From NCBI RefSeq assembly GCF_003625475.1, contig NZ_RAIQ01000003.1, forward strand, positions 372,001 through 436,000: DNA of 64,000 nt. Direction: 5' to 3'. Of the stretch, positions 16,640-24,089 are shown piece by piece; position 1 is the first letter of the stretch, and each line of letters begins with the position of its first letter. The notes below the pieces were generated by a model. That model did not search any database. It was not told the origin of the DNA and saw only the letters and a program-made list of their open reading frames with translations. The translations under genes and the position numbers were made by a program. The stretch is from Butyrivibrio sp. X503 (GTDB lineage Bacteria > Bacillota > Clostridia > Lachnospirales > Lachnospiraceae).

Positions 16640-17090
16640 GATTTATCTCCATTTATAATAAGGATTCTATTTAACTTACCAGCGCAACAAACTAGAAGTT
16701 GTCGGGATGTCTGGCCGGGAGTATAGCCTTTATCTGAACTTATTATTTCCTCTGGCCATGGGCAGTTTTCAATGCTTTTCTCGAATAATTGACTAAGGTG
16801 GGTTTTTTCATGTGTTTTAGTCAATAATTTCTCCGTATTTCTCGAGCTCCAAAAGGAGAGATTTGACTAAATCGCCATTTTTCAAGGCATTTAGTCAATT
16901 TTTTTGATTCCCGTAAGAAGAAAATTTGACTAAATCAGAGAGTTTTCATTGTTTTAGTCAATTTTCGCGTTTTTCAAATAATGACAGGGCTAAGTCAACG
17001 CCTCTCGTCACAAAGCGTAACACTAGCAGATACACGTCAGCTCCACAAACTTCGATTTGTCATACTCATTTATATTTAAAGTTAATACTT
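16640..17090. other. 451-bp gene-free stretch with repeated hairpins
   Basis: No credible coding frame is seen. The stretch holds three hairpin units with conserved GACTAA arms (listed separately), and a near copy of part of the 17580/20575 repeat at about 17057-17076 (TACTCATTTATAT). Confidence 0.6.
16787..16962. repeat. Array of three TTGACTAA / TTAGTCAA hairpin units
   Basis: Unit 1 is 16787-16826, unit 2 is 16861-16900 and unit 3 is 16924-16963. Each has a left arm of (A)TTGACTAA(AT) and a right arm of TTTTAGTCAA or ATTTAGTCAA, with about 16-20 nt of unrelated sequence in the loop. In unit 2 the stem extends through GCC/GGC. The starts are 74 and 63 bp apart, so spacing is not regular. 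It is not a CRISPR: the loops are too short and the repeats are inverted. Confidence 0.75.
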
Positions 17091-17543
17091 TTATTTTCCG
17101 TCATTCATATTTCTCCTTAAAAGAACAAGATATTCGGTAGTGCCTTCTTCCAGCTTCTTTTCTCCTGTAACGTCAAACCCATTTCTTTCATAGAAACGTA
17201 TTGCCTTTGTATTTCTTTCCAGTGTCCAAAGATGATCAGCTTCGTGTTTATTCACGGCATATTCCAGCAACTGAGTACCTATAGACGCATTTTGAAGGAT
17301 GGGCTCAACAAATAGCCGAGCTATATATGTTCCTTCAATCTTTATAAACCCTTTGACAACCCCGTCATCATATACATACAAACTGTCAAGCTCAGTTTCA
17401 TAGTTTTTCATGAGCGACGGAACCTGTAATTCCGCAAAATAATATTCATCGCTTTGAAATATTGGATAGAAATACAGGCGGTAGTTAAATATCTGTATTT
17501 CTGCGATACGTGATAAATCTTTTTTCTCAGCTTTGCGAATCAT
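17091..17543 (-). CDS. GNAT family N-acetyltransferase
   Basis: 150 residues from an ATG at 17543, with GGAG seven nt upstream; the longer frame from 17594 would start inside a dispersed repeat. The acetyl-CoA fold is visible in ARLFVEPILQNASIGTQLLEY and the C-terminal NTKAIRFYERNGFDVTGE. The substrate is unknown. The 5' flank is one copy of the 31-bp direct repeat. Confidence 0.82.
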   Translation of the reverse strand: MIRKAEKKDLSRIAEIQIFNYRLYFYPIFQSDEYYFAELQVPSLMKNYETELDSLYVYDDGVVKGFIKIEGTYIARLFVEPILQNASIGTQLLEYAVNKHEADHLWTLERNTKAIRFYERNGFDVTGEKKLEEGTTEYLVLLRRNMNDGK

Positions 17544-17579
17544 TTCCATACTCCAATACCTTTCATCTTTACAAACCGT

Positions 17580-17610
17580 AATTGTCGTACTCATTTATAT
17601 TGCGAGATAA
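17580..17610. repeat. 31-bp direct repeat, copy 1
   Basis: This sequence (beginning AATTGTCGTACTCATTTATA) is repeated exactly at 20575-20605 in the same orientation, 2995 bp away. A diverged partial copy is near 17057. The two perfect copies bracket a segment with a truncated acetyltransferase and an integrase remnant. Confidence 0.85.
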
Positions 17611-17619
17611 AAGGCTACC

Positions 17620-18216
17620 TTATCTTAATCCTTTCGCCAAATCATATGCCCTTTGCGAAAATGTTTCGATTCTTTCTTCTCTATTTATATCATTACCATA
17701 GCCTCTGGTCATTTCGTCAAATGCATATACTTCGCAATTTTTTGCCCTGTTACGAATTCGGTCACCAGCCATAACAGTCTTCATAGCTTCAAGTTGTTGC
17801 AACCTGATATCATCCTTTAATGAGCCTCCCATTGTGATAAGAAACACGGCTTTTTCCAAGGTTTTCATCGAAGGTTTATCTCCATAGGCAAAGCCATATG
17901 TCCATACCCTCTGGAACCATCCCTCAAGCATAGCCGGAGAAGCCGTCCAAAAATCTGGATAAATAAAAACAACAATGTCGGCCGAATTAATCTTCGCCTG
18001 CTCATTAAGAATGTCTTTCTCTACAGGATCTTTCAATCGATAAAATCCTTCTCTAATGTATTCACTTTCTGACATGACTGGATTAAATCCCTGTGCATAC
18101 AAATCAGAGACCTCATAAGAGTGCCCTGCATCCTCGAGCCCTCGTATAAAGGATTCCTTTATCGTATGTGTAAAACTGTTTTTACTTGGATGACAATATA
18201 CAACTAATACTTTCAT
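17620..18216 (-). CDS. NAD(P)H-dependent oxidoreductase, flavodoxin-like fold
   Basis: 198 residues from an ATG at 18216 with GGAG upstream. It has VVYCHPSKNSFTHTIKES, FIYPDFWTASPAMLEGWFQRV and VFLITMGGS, the pattern of the KefF/NQO1 flavodoxin_2 family. These FMN/FAD enzymes reduce quinones or similar acceptors. It appears complete. It lies within the segment bounded by the 31-bp repeats. Confidence 0.88.
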   Translation of the reverse strand: MKVLVVYCHPSKNSFTHTIKESFIRGLEDAGHSYEVSDLYAQGFNPVMSESEYIREGFYRLKDPVEKDILNEQAKINSADIVVFIYPDFWTASPAMLEGWFQRVWTYGFAYGDKPSMKTLEKAVFLITMGGSLKDDIRLQQLEAMKTVMAGDRIRNRAKNCEVYAFDEMTRGYGNDINREERIETFSQRAYDLAKGLR

Positions 18217-18294
18217 AACATCTCCATCGTACATATAATTCAAATATAGTTTGGTAAACCTGAAAAGATTATGCTCTTTTCATTACCATTCTGA

Positions 18295-18594
18295 CTATTG
18301 AGACAGGAGTGCCAAGAGTCCATTCCTTTTTGCATCCGGCAGATCTTCATCTCTCGATGAACTATAAACTGCAAATCCTACGACTTTATCTCCATCCTTA
18401 GCTACAAGGGTATTGTCCGGGAAATTCCTGGCACGTGCTGTTGTAGCCTCTACAGTCATCGTATCAAGATATCTGTCGCATACTATGCCTCTATAGGCTT
18501 CCTGCCATGAAGTACAGTGGACATATCCTCTTCCGCACAACTCATCATCAGTTTCAGCTGATTTGATAACTATTGAATCGTTTATTTCTTCCAT
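18295..18594 (-). pseudogene. C-terminally truncated GNAT acetyltransferase
   Basis: 99 residues from an ATG at 18594 with GAGGATTGT upstream. The N-terminal half of a GNAT protein is clear (CTSWQEAYRGIVCDRYLD, then LVAKDGDKVVGFAVYSS). The acetyl-CoA binding half that should follow is replaced by RNGLLALLSQ and a stop. No continuation is seen in the other frames nearby. It is probably inactive. Confidence 0.7.
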
Positions 18595-18626
18595 ACAATC
18601 CTCATTTAAATAAAAATATATAAAGC

Positions 18627-19109
18627 TTAAAGTTCCTTTTTCATATAACCGCATGTAAATGGGAAAAAGTCAAATTTATGAGTTCCAACATGTACTGCCC
18701 CCGCTTTTTCATACCATTCACGCAGCATGACATTTTCCTCAACAATACCAATATTCATCACATTGCAACCAAGCTCTTTCGCCATACTAAAAGCATGGTC
18801 AATCAGCTTTTTCCCTATACCTTTATGCCGATAATCCGGTAAGACCGCAACATTATTCAATTCGCACTCGTTATTCTCCTGAATCAGCAAAGAATAATAC
18901 CCGCAAAGAACTCCGTCATCCTCAAAGACATACATGGGGCGATGTTCTCCGTCCATATGCCACATTAATCTCTCTTCGGTTGTTGCAAATGCAGTAAATC
19001 TCGGTGCATTCTCTTCCGTAAATCCAAATTCATCTGCCACGGTCAAAAAAGCTTTCTTTATAAGGCTTACACATTCCGAAATTTCTTCCCTTTTTACTTC
19101 TCTGATCAT
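18627..19109 (-). CDS. GNAT family N-acetyltransferase
   Basis: A complete 160-residue acetyltransferase. The acetyl-CoA loop is VLPDYRHKGIGKKLIDHA and the C-terminal motif is VMLREWYEKAGAVHVG. The ribosome binding site lies within GGAGCAGGAAACAA. Its stop lies just upstream of the truncated GNAT gene on the same strand. The substrate is unknown. Confidence 0.87.
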   Translation of the reverse strand: MIREVKREEISECVSLIKKAFLTVADEFGFTEENAPRFTAFATTEERLMWHMDGEHRPMYVFEDDGVLCGYYSLLIQENNECELNNVAVLPDYRHKGIGKKLIDHAFSMAKELGCNVMNIGIVEENVMLREWYEKAGAVHVGTHKFDFFPFTCGYMKKEL

Positions 19110-19151
19110 TTGTTTCCTGCTCCATTAAAAGTTATTTCTTGATCGTAAAGT

Positions 19152-19385
19152 TTACCCCCCATTGATGGTATGTATCAAAAAGAACGGAACTGCCACACCA
19201 ACCATTGCTAGTGTGGTGTCAATTTTCTCATGTCCCAGAAGCTTCTGTACCTGTTCGATAGGCATTCCTCTGTCGATTGCTGTCGTGGCCATTGTTCGCC
19301 TGAATTTATGTGGATGAACATGATTCACTTCGCATTGCTCCCCCATCTTTCTGAGCATAATCTCAACTCCGCCCGCCTTAAGTCT
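19152..19385 (-). pseudogene. C-terminal remnant of a tyrosine recombinase without the catalytic tyrosine
   Basis: The frame reads GGVEIMLRKMGEQ, HVHPHKFRRTMATTAIDRG and QVQKLLGHEKIDTTLAMV. HxxR and the GH box are intact, but where recombinases have TTLxYA the tyrosine position is deleted (TTLAMV). There is no N-terminal part, since the frame runs directly out of the Fic gene end. It is a dead fragment of an integrase and hints at a former mobile element here. Confidence 0.82.
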
Positions 19386-20448
19386 TCGATACACTGTCAG
19401 CTCTTGCGTATAAAGTATTTCTTCCGGCTCCAATACGAATAAGCGTGCCGTCGTCAACAAGTTTTTTTAATGCGGATTCAACAGAAGAACTACCCAAACT
19501 CGGGCAGGATACCAAAACCTCCTGTTTGGAAAACTTCCCAATTCTCTCGCTAACGTACGCCTTCACTATGTCATATGAAGTACTTTTGGTTCCGGCCCTT
19601 TCTACAACAGTGATCCTATCTTCAAACTCTCGATAGCAGGAAAGTATCACTCCAAGCATATATTTTATAAACGGCTTCGGATCGTTCTTTTCTTCGTGCC
19701 AGCCTTTATCTGCTTTCTGCAAAGCATCATAGTAGGACTCTTTTGTTTCGGCAATCGCTTTTTCTATACTGATATACTGCCCAACAAAATAACCGCTTCT
19801 ATATAACAAAAGAAGCGTCAGTAGTCTGCTCATTCTTCCATTACCATCGTTAAAAGGATGAATACACAGGAAATCTAAAATAAAACATGGAATTAGAATT
19901 AGCTCGTCTACTAATTCCTTACCCAAAGCATTCTCGTAATTCTCACATATCATATTGATAGCATCAGGCGTTTCATATGGTTCAAGTGGTTTGAAAAGTA
20001 CTACCTTTTCTCCATTTCCAAGCATCATATCTATTTCGTTTGGCGTCGTTTTAAACTGACCACCATACGAATAATTTGTATATTTCAACAGATCCCTGTG
20101 CATCTGAAGAATATAATTGCTCCTAACAGGCAACATATCATAGTTTTCATGGACAAGATTAAGAACATTTCTATACCCCAATATTTCTTCTTCGTCTCTG
20201 TTTTTCGGAGTGGTTTTATCTGCCACAAGCTGTTTTAAGCGCGCCCCTGTAGTAATGATGCCCTCAATTCGATTGGAAGCTTCAGTGCTTTGTATTTTTG
20301 CTATTTCTATAAGGCGCTCCAATTCTACAGGTTTCTGCCGGAGAAAGAGTTCCTGTTTTCCTTTATATTCATGAATCTTTGAGATATACGATATAATTTC
20401 GTTATCCCACGTCCTATCGGCAAGTTTTGAATAATCAAATTCTCTCAT
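19378..20448 (-). CDS. Fic family protein with N-terminal inhibitory helix
   Basis: 356 residues from an ATG at 20448 (AAAGGATCGG upstream). The inhibitory motif STEASNRIEG is near residue 58, so this is a class II Fic protein. The catalytic motif is HPFNDGNGRMSRL, giving AMPylation-type activity on an unknown target. The C-terminal 60 residues look like a winged helix (KFSKQEVLVSCPSLGSSSVE). Four TTCTCCCAA/TTGGGAGAA sites surround its promoter, so it may regulate itself. The 3' end adjoins the integrase remnant. Confidence 0.9.
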   Translation of the reverse strand: MREFDYSKLADRTWDNEIISYISKIHEYKGKQELFLRQKPVELERLIEIAKIQSTEASNRIEGIITTGARLKQLVADKTTPKNRDEEEILGYRNVLNLVHENYDMLPVRSNYILQMHRDLLKYTNYSYGGQFKTTPNEIDMMLGNGEKVVLFKPLEPYETPDAINMICENYENALGKELVDELILIPCFILDFLCIHPFNDGNGRMSRLLTLLLLYRSGYFVGQYISIEKAIAETKESYYDALQKADKGWHEEKNDPKPFIKYMLGVILSCYREFEDRITVVERAGTKSTSYDIVKAYVSERIGKFSKQEVLVSCPSLGSSSVESALKKLVDDGTLIRIGAGRNTLYARADSVSKT

Positions 20449-20465
20449 CCGATCCTTTTTCTCCT

Positions 20466-20537
20466 TTCTCCCAAGCATTTTATTATTCTCCCAAATTATA
20501 ATAGATATTGGGAGAAACATCAATAACTTTGGGAGAA
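20466..20537 (-). promoter_or_regulatory. Fic promoter with four-site operator
   Basis: On the minus strand TTGATG (20523-20518) and TATAAT (20500-20495) are separated by exactly 17 bp. Nine-base sites lie at 20466 and 20486 (TTCTCCCAA) and at 20508 and 20529 (TTGGGAGAA). Their starts are 20, 22 and 21 bp apart, about two helical turns, in the orientation forward, forward, reverse, reverse. Two of them flank the -10 box. Confidence 0.75.
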
Positions 20538-20574
20538 AAACTGCTCGTTGTCATAGCACATTATTTTAAAAGAT

Positions 20575-20605
20575 AATTGTCGTACTCATTTATATTGCGA
20601 GATAA
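20575..20605. repeat. 31-bp direct repeat, copy 2
   Basis: Identical to 17580-17610 over 31 bp. It lies between the Fic promoter and the 3' end of the M14 pair. Confidence 0.85.
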
Positions 20606-20677
20606 TCGGTATATACAATTCTGACACAATTCCTATCAAAACCTATTTCCTTCTATTTTATCAGCGTTATATCGTAT

Positions 20678-20720
20678 GTTGTATTCTTGTTTTTAGCATC
20701 TACTACAACAAGAATACAAC
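20678..20720 (-). terminator. Hairpin after the ATP-grasp operon
   Basis: Perfect 14-bp arms GTTGTATTCTTGTT and AACAAGAATACAAC with a 15-nt loop start five bases past the stop of the last gene. No strong T-run follows, so it may stabilise or terminate the mRNA. Confidence 0.6.
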
Positions 20721-20724
20721 CTCT

Positions 20725-21657
20725 TTACCAGCCTCCCGGTATAAGCTTAAATAAGGCGGTGTTTTTGTATGCCATTGGACTGTCATATTCAAACGCTACT
20801 ACAGCATCTGTTGTAGCTGTTATTGTTTGTATAATCTCTGCTGTATATGGGTCGATTATGTATGCCAATACCTGTCCCTGCATTACGTTATCCCCAGCCT
20901 TTACCATGGGATCAAGGATTCCTGCTGCATTTGCTCTTATACTTATAAACTTGTCACTTTCAACAACTTTAGATGAAAAACCGGCAAATCCCTGATATTC
21001 TATTATTCCTTCTTTTGCAAGAAAGGTAAGTATCGCGTTAACTCCCTGTCTGGCGCTTATCTTGTCGATTTTTTCCGTACTTGAAGTATATATTGAAAAT
21101 GCATCTGTTTCCCATATCTGCCAGTTGTAGTTTAGCGTTGCCGTATCGAAAGGCCTTGGATTATGGAGAACAACAAAGGGTAAACCAAATTTCTTCGCCA
21201 GTTCAACTTTTTCATTTCCTGTTTTCATCATTCTGATCTGAGGCACAAAATGTCCCGGCATATAGAAGGATGCAAACTGTATTCCATATTTATAGTCTTT
21301 TATATTTTCAAAAATCCCTGCCGCTATTCTCTGTGTTGTCTCGCCTTTATCATAGCCGGGAAACATTCTGTTTATGTCGGTATTATCTATGCTCCAAAAA
21401 CGCTTCTTAATGTTTACAGAGTAGGGATTACAGCATGGAATGACCATCAGTGTATGGCCATCCTTAATTTTCCCTTCCACTTCAAGTTTTTTTAACTTTT
21501 TGACCAAAAGACTACATGAATAAATCTGCTGATATTCATTCCCCCTCATGCTTCCAAGTATGCAGACAGACTTTCCCCCACTTCCAAATTCGTAGCCTTT
21601 TACTCTGAAATCATCCCTATATAAACCTTTAAATGAGTATATTATTGTTTCTTTCAT
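20725..21657 (-). CDS. AspA/AstE-like M14 family protein lacking catalytic residues
   Basis: 310 residues, homologous along its length to the gene just upstream (21657-22628). The shared DINRMFPG motif and the C-terminal beta-barrel domain are kept. The zinc site is not: HGDE is replaced by RGNE, the later D-x-H by Q-F-A in IQFASFYMPG, and the catalytic glutamate region (VVEMG) by SIYTS. It is probably a non-catalytic partner or regulatory subunit. It starts at an ATG overlapping the previous stop by one base, so both genes are tightly co-translated. Confidence 0.82.
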   Translation of the reverse strand: MKETIIYSFKGLYRDDFRVKGYEFGSGGKSVCILGSMRGNEYQQIYSCSLLVKKLKKLEVEGKIKDGHTLMVIPCCNPYSVNIKKRFWSIDNTDINRMFPGYDKGETTQRIAAGIFENIKDYKYGIQFASFYMPGHFVPQIRMMKTGNEKVELAKKFGLPFVVLHNPRPFDTATLNYNWQIWETDAFSIYTSSTEKIDKISARQGVNAILTFLAKEGIIEYQGFAGFSSKVVESDKFISIRANAAGILDPMVKAGDNVMQGQVLAYIIDPYTAEIIQTITATTDAVVAFEYDSPMAYKNTALFKLIPGGW

Positions 21658-22628
21658 TAGCTTTCCCCATTAAGAACTTTTTCCCGGAGTATTCTTCCCA
21701 TAAGCGATCCCTCTTCCACAACAGGATACTCTCTTACTGTAAATATCATCCCATTCTCCGGAGCTTTGATATCTGCCAGCACATCGCCGGAAAGAGGATC
21801 TATTATTTTTCCAACGGATTCTCCACTTCTAACAATAGCTCCATGCTCCTTCTCCTTCATGTATATACCTGAGCATGGCGCATTAAGATAACAGACATCA
21901 TCTCCGTCTGCATCGTAAGCTACTATTGCTTCTTTGGTTTTGGGAACTTCTCCTTCCCATATCCCTAATTCGCTCATAATAGAAATGATTCCATCCGCTA
22001 ATTGTTCTCCATAATCTGGTGTAATCCGCATTCCAACCCCCATCTCAACAACAAGTGTGTTGGTTCCCCTGCTGTTAAGTGAATAAGCCAAAGTTGACTC
22101 AAGAACCGTACTAGCACCGTGCACCCAGATAAGATCCATATTGGCCTTTTTTGCGATTGGAACTAGTTCCTTTTCGCTTTTCTCATTAATTCTGATCTGC
22201 GGAATCTCAGTGAGAAAAATATTGCTGGCGTGAATATCAATGACCAGATCCGCACCTTCTAATTCTTTTACAATCATAGAAGCAGTAAATTCATTCATAT
22301 CACCGTCAAAGTTCCCCGGAAAAATCCGGTTCATATCAAGGTCAAAAGCAGGTATTCCTCTGGTTATGGAATCTATTCCAAAAGGATTCATTGCCGGGTA
22401 TATATCTACTATGCCTTTAAGGCTCAGCGAATCCCTACGTATTCTTCTGGCAATTTCGTAGCAAACATACTGTCCTTCAAGCTCATCTCCATGTATGCCG
22501 GTAACAATGCAGATCCGCTTGCCGATGTTTTCTCCCGAAGGTTCTATTCTGTGCCTTTTTATAACAAATTCCTCATCAACAGGAAGCGGAAATCTCACTA
22601 CATCCTCGATGTTTTCAATTAGTTCACT
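21657..22628 (-). CDS. Succinylglutamate desuccinylase/aspartoacylase family M14 peptidase
   Basis: 323 residues from an ATG at 22628 (GAGG upstream), overlapping the transglutaminase stop by five bases. The zinc motif GIHGDELEG is intact, DMNRIFPG is present, DIHAS carries the second histidine, and VVEMGVG the catalytic glutamate. The C-terminal part has the barrel typical of the family. Such enzymes release an acyl-amino acid or a terminal residue; here it probably processes the product of the linked ATP-grasp ligase, but the substrate is unknown. Confidence 0.88.
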   Translation of the reverse strand, partial: SELIENIEDVVRFPLPVDEEFVIKRHRIEPSGENIGKRICIVTGIHGDELEGQYVCYEIARRIRRDSLSLKGIVDIYPAMNPFGIDSITRGIPAFDLDMNRIFPGNFDGDMNEFTASMIVKELEGADLVIDIHASNIFLTEIPQIRINEKSEKELVPIAKKANMDLIWVHGASTVLESTLAYSLNSRGTNTLVVEMGVGMRITPDYGEQLADGIISIMSELGIWEGEVPKTKEAIVAYDADGDDVCYLNAPCSGIYMKEKEHGAIVRSGESVGKIIDPLSGDVLADIKAPENGMIFTVREYPVVEEGSLMGRILREKVLNGES

Positions 22629-23418
22629 CATCCAAAACCTCTTCAACAATTACTTTTATTTCCTGCAGTTGTGTAACGTTCCCTGTAAAAATCCCCTGAT
22701 TCACCAGACAGTCCGAAAAATCTCTTCCATTAGATATTTTGATATATTCATCATTTACCAGTTTCATATTTGTCGGATCAAATCCTATCCATTTTTTATC
22801 ATCCCATATCTCTACCCAGGCATGAGAACTGCCCTCTCCCATCATCATGCCAGTAACATATCTGCAGGGAATCTTTTCCATTCTGCAAAGCGATAACATG
22901 ATGTGGGCATAATCCTGGCATACCCCTGCTCCCTCTGAAAAAGCTTCTTCTGCAGTTGTCTCCATACCAGTACAGCCCTGAACATATTGAAAAGAATCAC
23001 TTAATCTCTTCATAATATGCAAGGCTTTTTCTGTGGAAGAATGAATCTTGTGCAACCCCAAAGCATCATAAAAGCTGTAAATCTTGCTGCCTGGTCTTGT
23101 TATAGAGGTCTGATATCTGTACATGCCAACCTGGTGCAGTTCCTTAGATTTCTCATAATCTGAAAGTCCTGTGGTCGCAATACCTGTTATGTCAAATCCA
23201 AAACTGTTATGATACTCATTGGTATAACCAAAAAGCGTTATATTTCCGTAAGAATCAATGTTTTCACTTGTTATGTTATCTGGGTAAACACTGACTGCCA
23301 TTTTCTCAATACGCTGCATGTCCGTATCATGAGGTATGCACTTTAGCGTAAAACGGTGATTATTTACAGCCCCACTAAATGACAGCTTCATATGATACCC
23401 ATATTTTAGCGTTTTCAC
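22624..23418 (-). CDS. Transglutaminase-like cysteine protease family protein
   Basis: 264 residues starting with GTG in a GTGA overlap with the alpha-E stop. The N-terminal part resembles Bact_transglu_N. The catalytic triad is visible: GVCQDYAH, SSHAWVEI and FDPT. In known clusters of ATP-grasp, alpha-E and transglutaminase, the proteins are predicted to make and cleave peptide bonds on an unknown substrate. It is third in the five-gene operon. Confidence 0.9.
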   Translation of the reverse strand: MKTLKYGYHMKLSFSGAVNNHRFTLKCIPHDTDMQRIEKMAVSVYPDNITSENIDSYGNITLFGYTNEYHNSFGFDITGIATTGLSDYEKSKELHQVGMYRYQTSITRPGSKIYSFYDALGLHKIHSSTEKALHIMKRLSDSFQYVQGCTGMETTAEEAFSEGAGVCQDYAHIMLSLCRMEKIPCRYVTGMMMGEGSSHAWVEIWDDKKWIGFDPTNMKLVNDEYIKISNGRDFSDCLVNQGIFTGNVTQLQEIKVIVEEVLDE

Positions 23419-24089
23419 GAATTATCACCCACCAGTTTTTCAACAGATTCAATAAGTGTCTCATAGGGGAGTTCATCAAGCTGAACCAGATAATTAACAT
23501 GAGCAAGTATCTTGGGACTATATCTCATGGTGCTCTTATCAATCCTATTTGTTAAACGCCTTGCTTCCCTTCTGATTCTTTCAGATGGCTCTTTTAGCCT
23601 TGCATAGAGATCTATTCTCTCGACTAACTTTCCCACTCTTATCATGTTTCTTATTGACGATTCGTCTATAGCATCATCTGCCATTCCCCAGAAAGCTGCT
23701 ATATTATCTGTCACCTTCTGAAGCCCGATAAGCGGTGCTTTTGAGATAGCTGCCTGATTCATTGCATAGACGGCCAGCTGTATATACGAAAGCGTGTCAC
23801 TTCCTATTTCTTCCCTAAGAACAATGGCGTTATCATATGCTCTCATCAGATTGGAAATAATAGAGTTCTCATCCTCTAATGAAAAACAATATCTTTTACT
23901 AAAGTCCTCTTTGGATTTATATACATTAGGAATATCCTGACTCTCGCAAAAAGCCTTATACTCCAGATCATCCACATCGATCATTGAGTCAAATCTGGCT
24001 TCAAAAATCCTTATGGTGGAATACACTCTTTCTGTGTACCTTCCAAGCCAATATAACCTGTCCGTGTTTTCTACTGAGATAATACCCAT
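23415..24089 (-). CDS. Alpha-E domain protein (DUF403)
   Basis: A 224-residue, nearly all-helical protein beginning ISVENTDRLYWLGRYTER, the hallmark start of the alpha-E family, and rich in charged residues later. It overlaps the ATP-grasp gene by 19 bp. The family always accompanies circularly permuted ATP-grasp proteins and is thought to support peptide ligation; its biochemistry is not established. Confidence 0.9.
   Translation of the reverse strand: MGIISVENTDRLYWLGRYTERVYSTIRIFEARFDSMIDVDDLEYKAFCESQDIPNVYKSKEDFSKRYCFSLEDENSIISNLMRAYDNAIVLREEIGSDTLSYIQLAVYAMNQAAISKAPLIGLQKVTDNIAAFWGMADDAIDESSIRNMIRVGKLVERIDLYARLKEPSERIRREARRLTNRIDKSTMRYSPKILAHVNYLVQLDELPYETLIESVEKLVGDNS

Noticed and set aside
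16787..16962. Possible CRISPR array
   Set aside because: Arms are inverted and only 8-12 bp, loops are 16-20 nt, spacing is uneven, and there are no cas genes.
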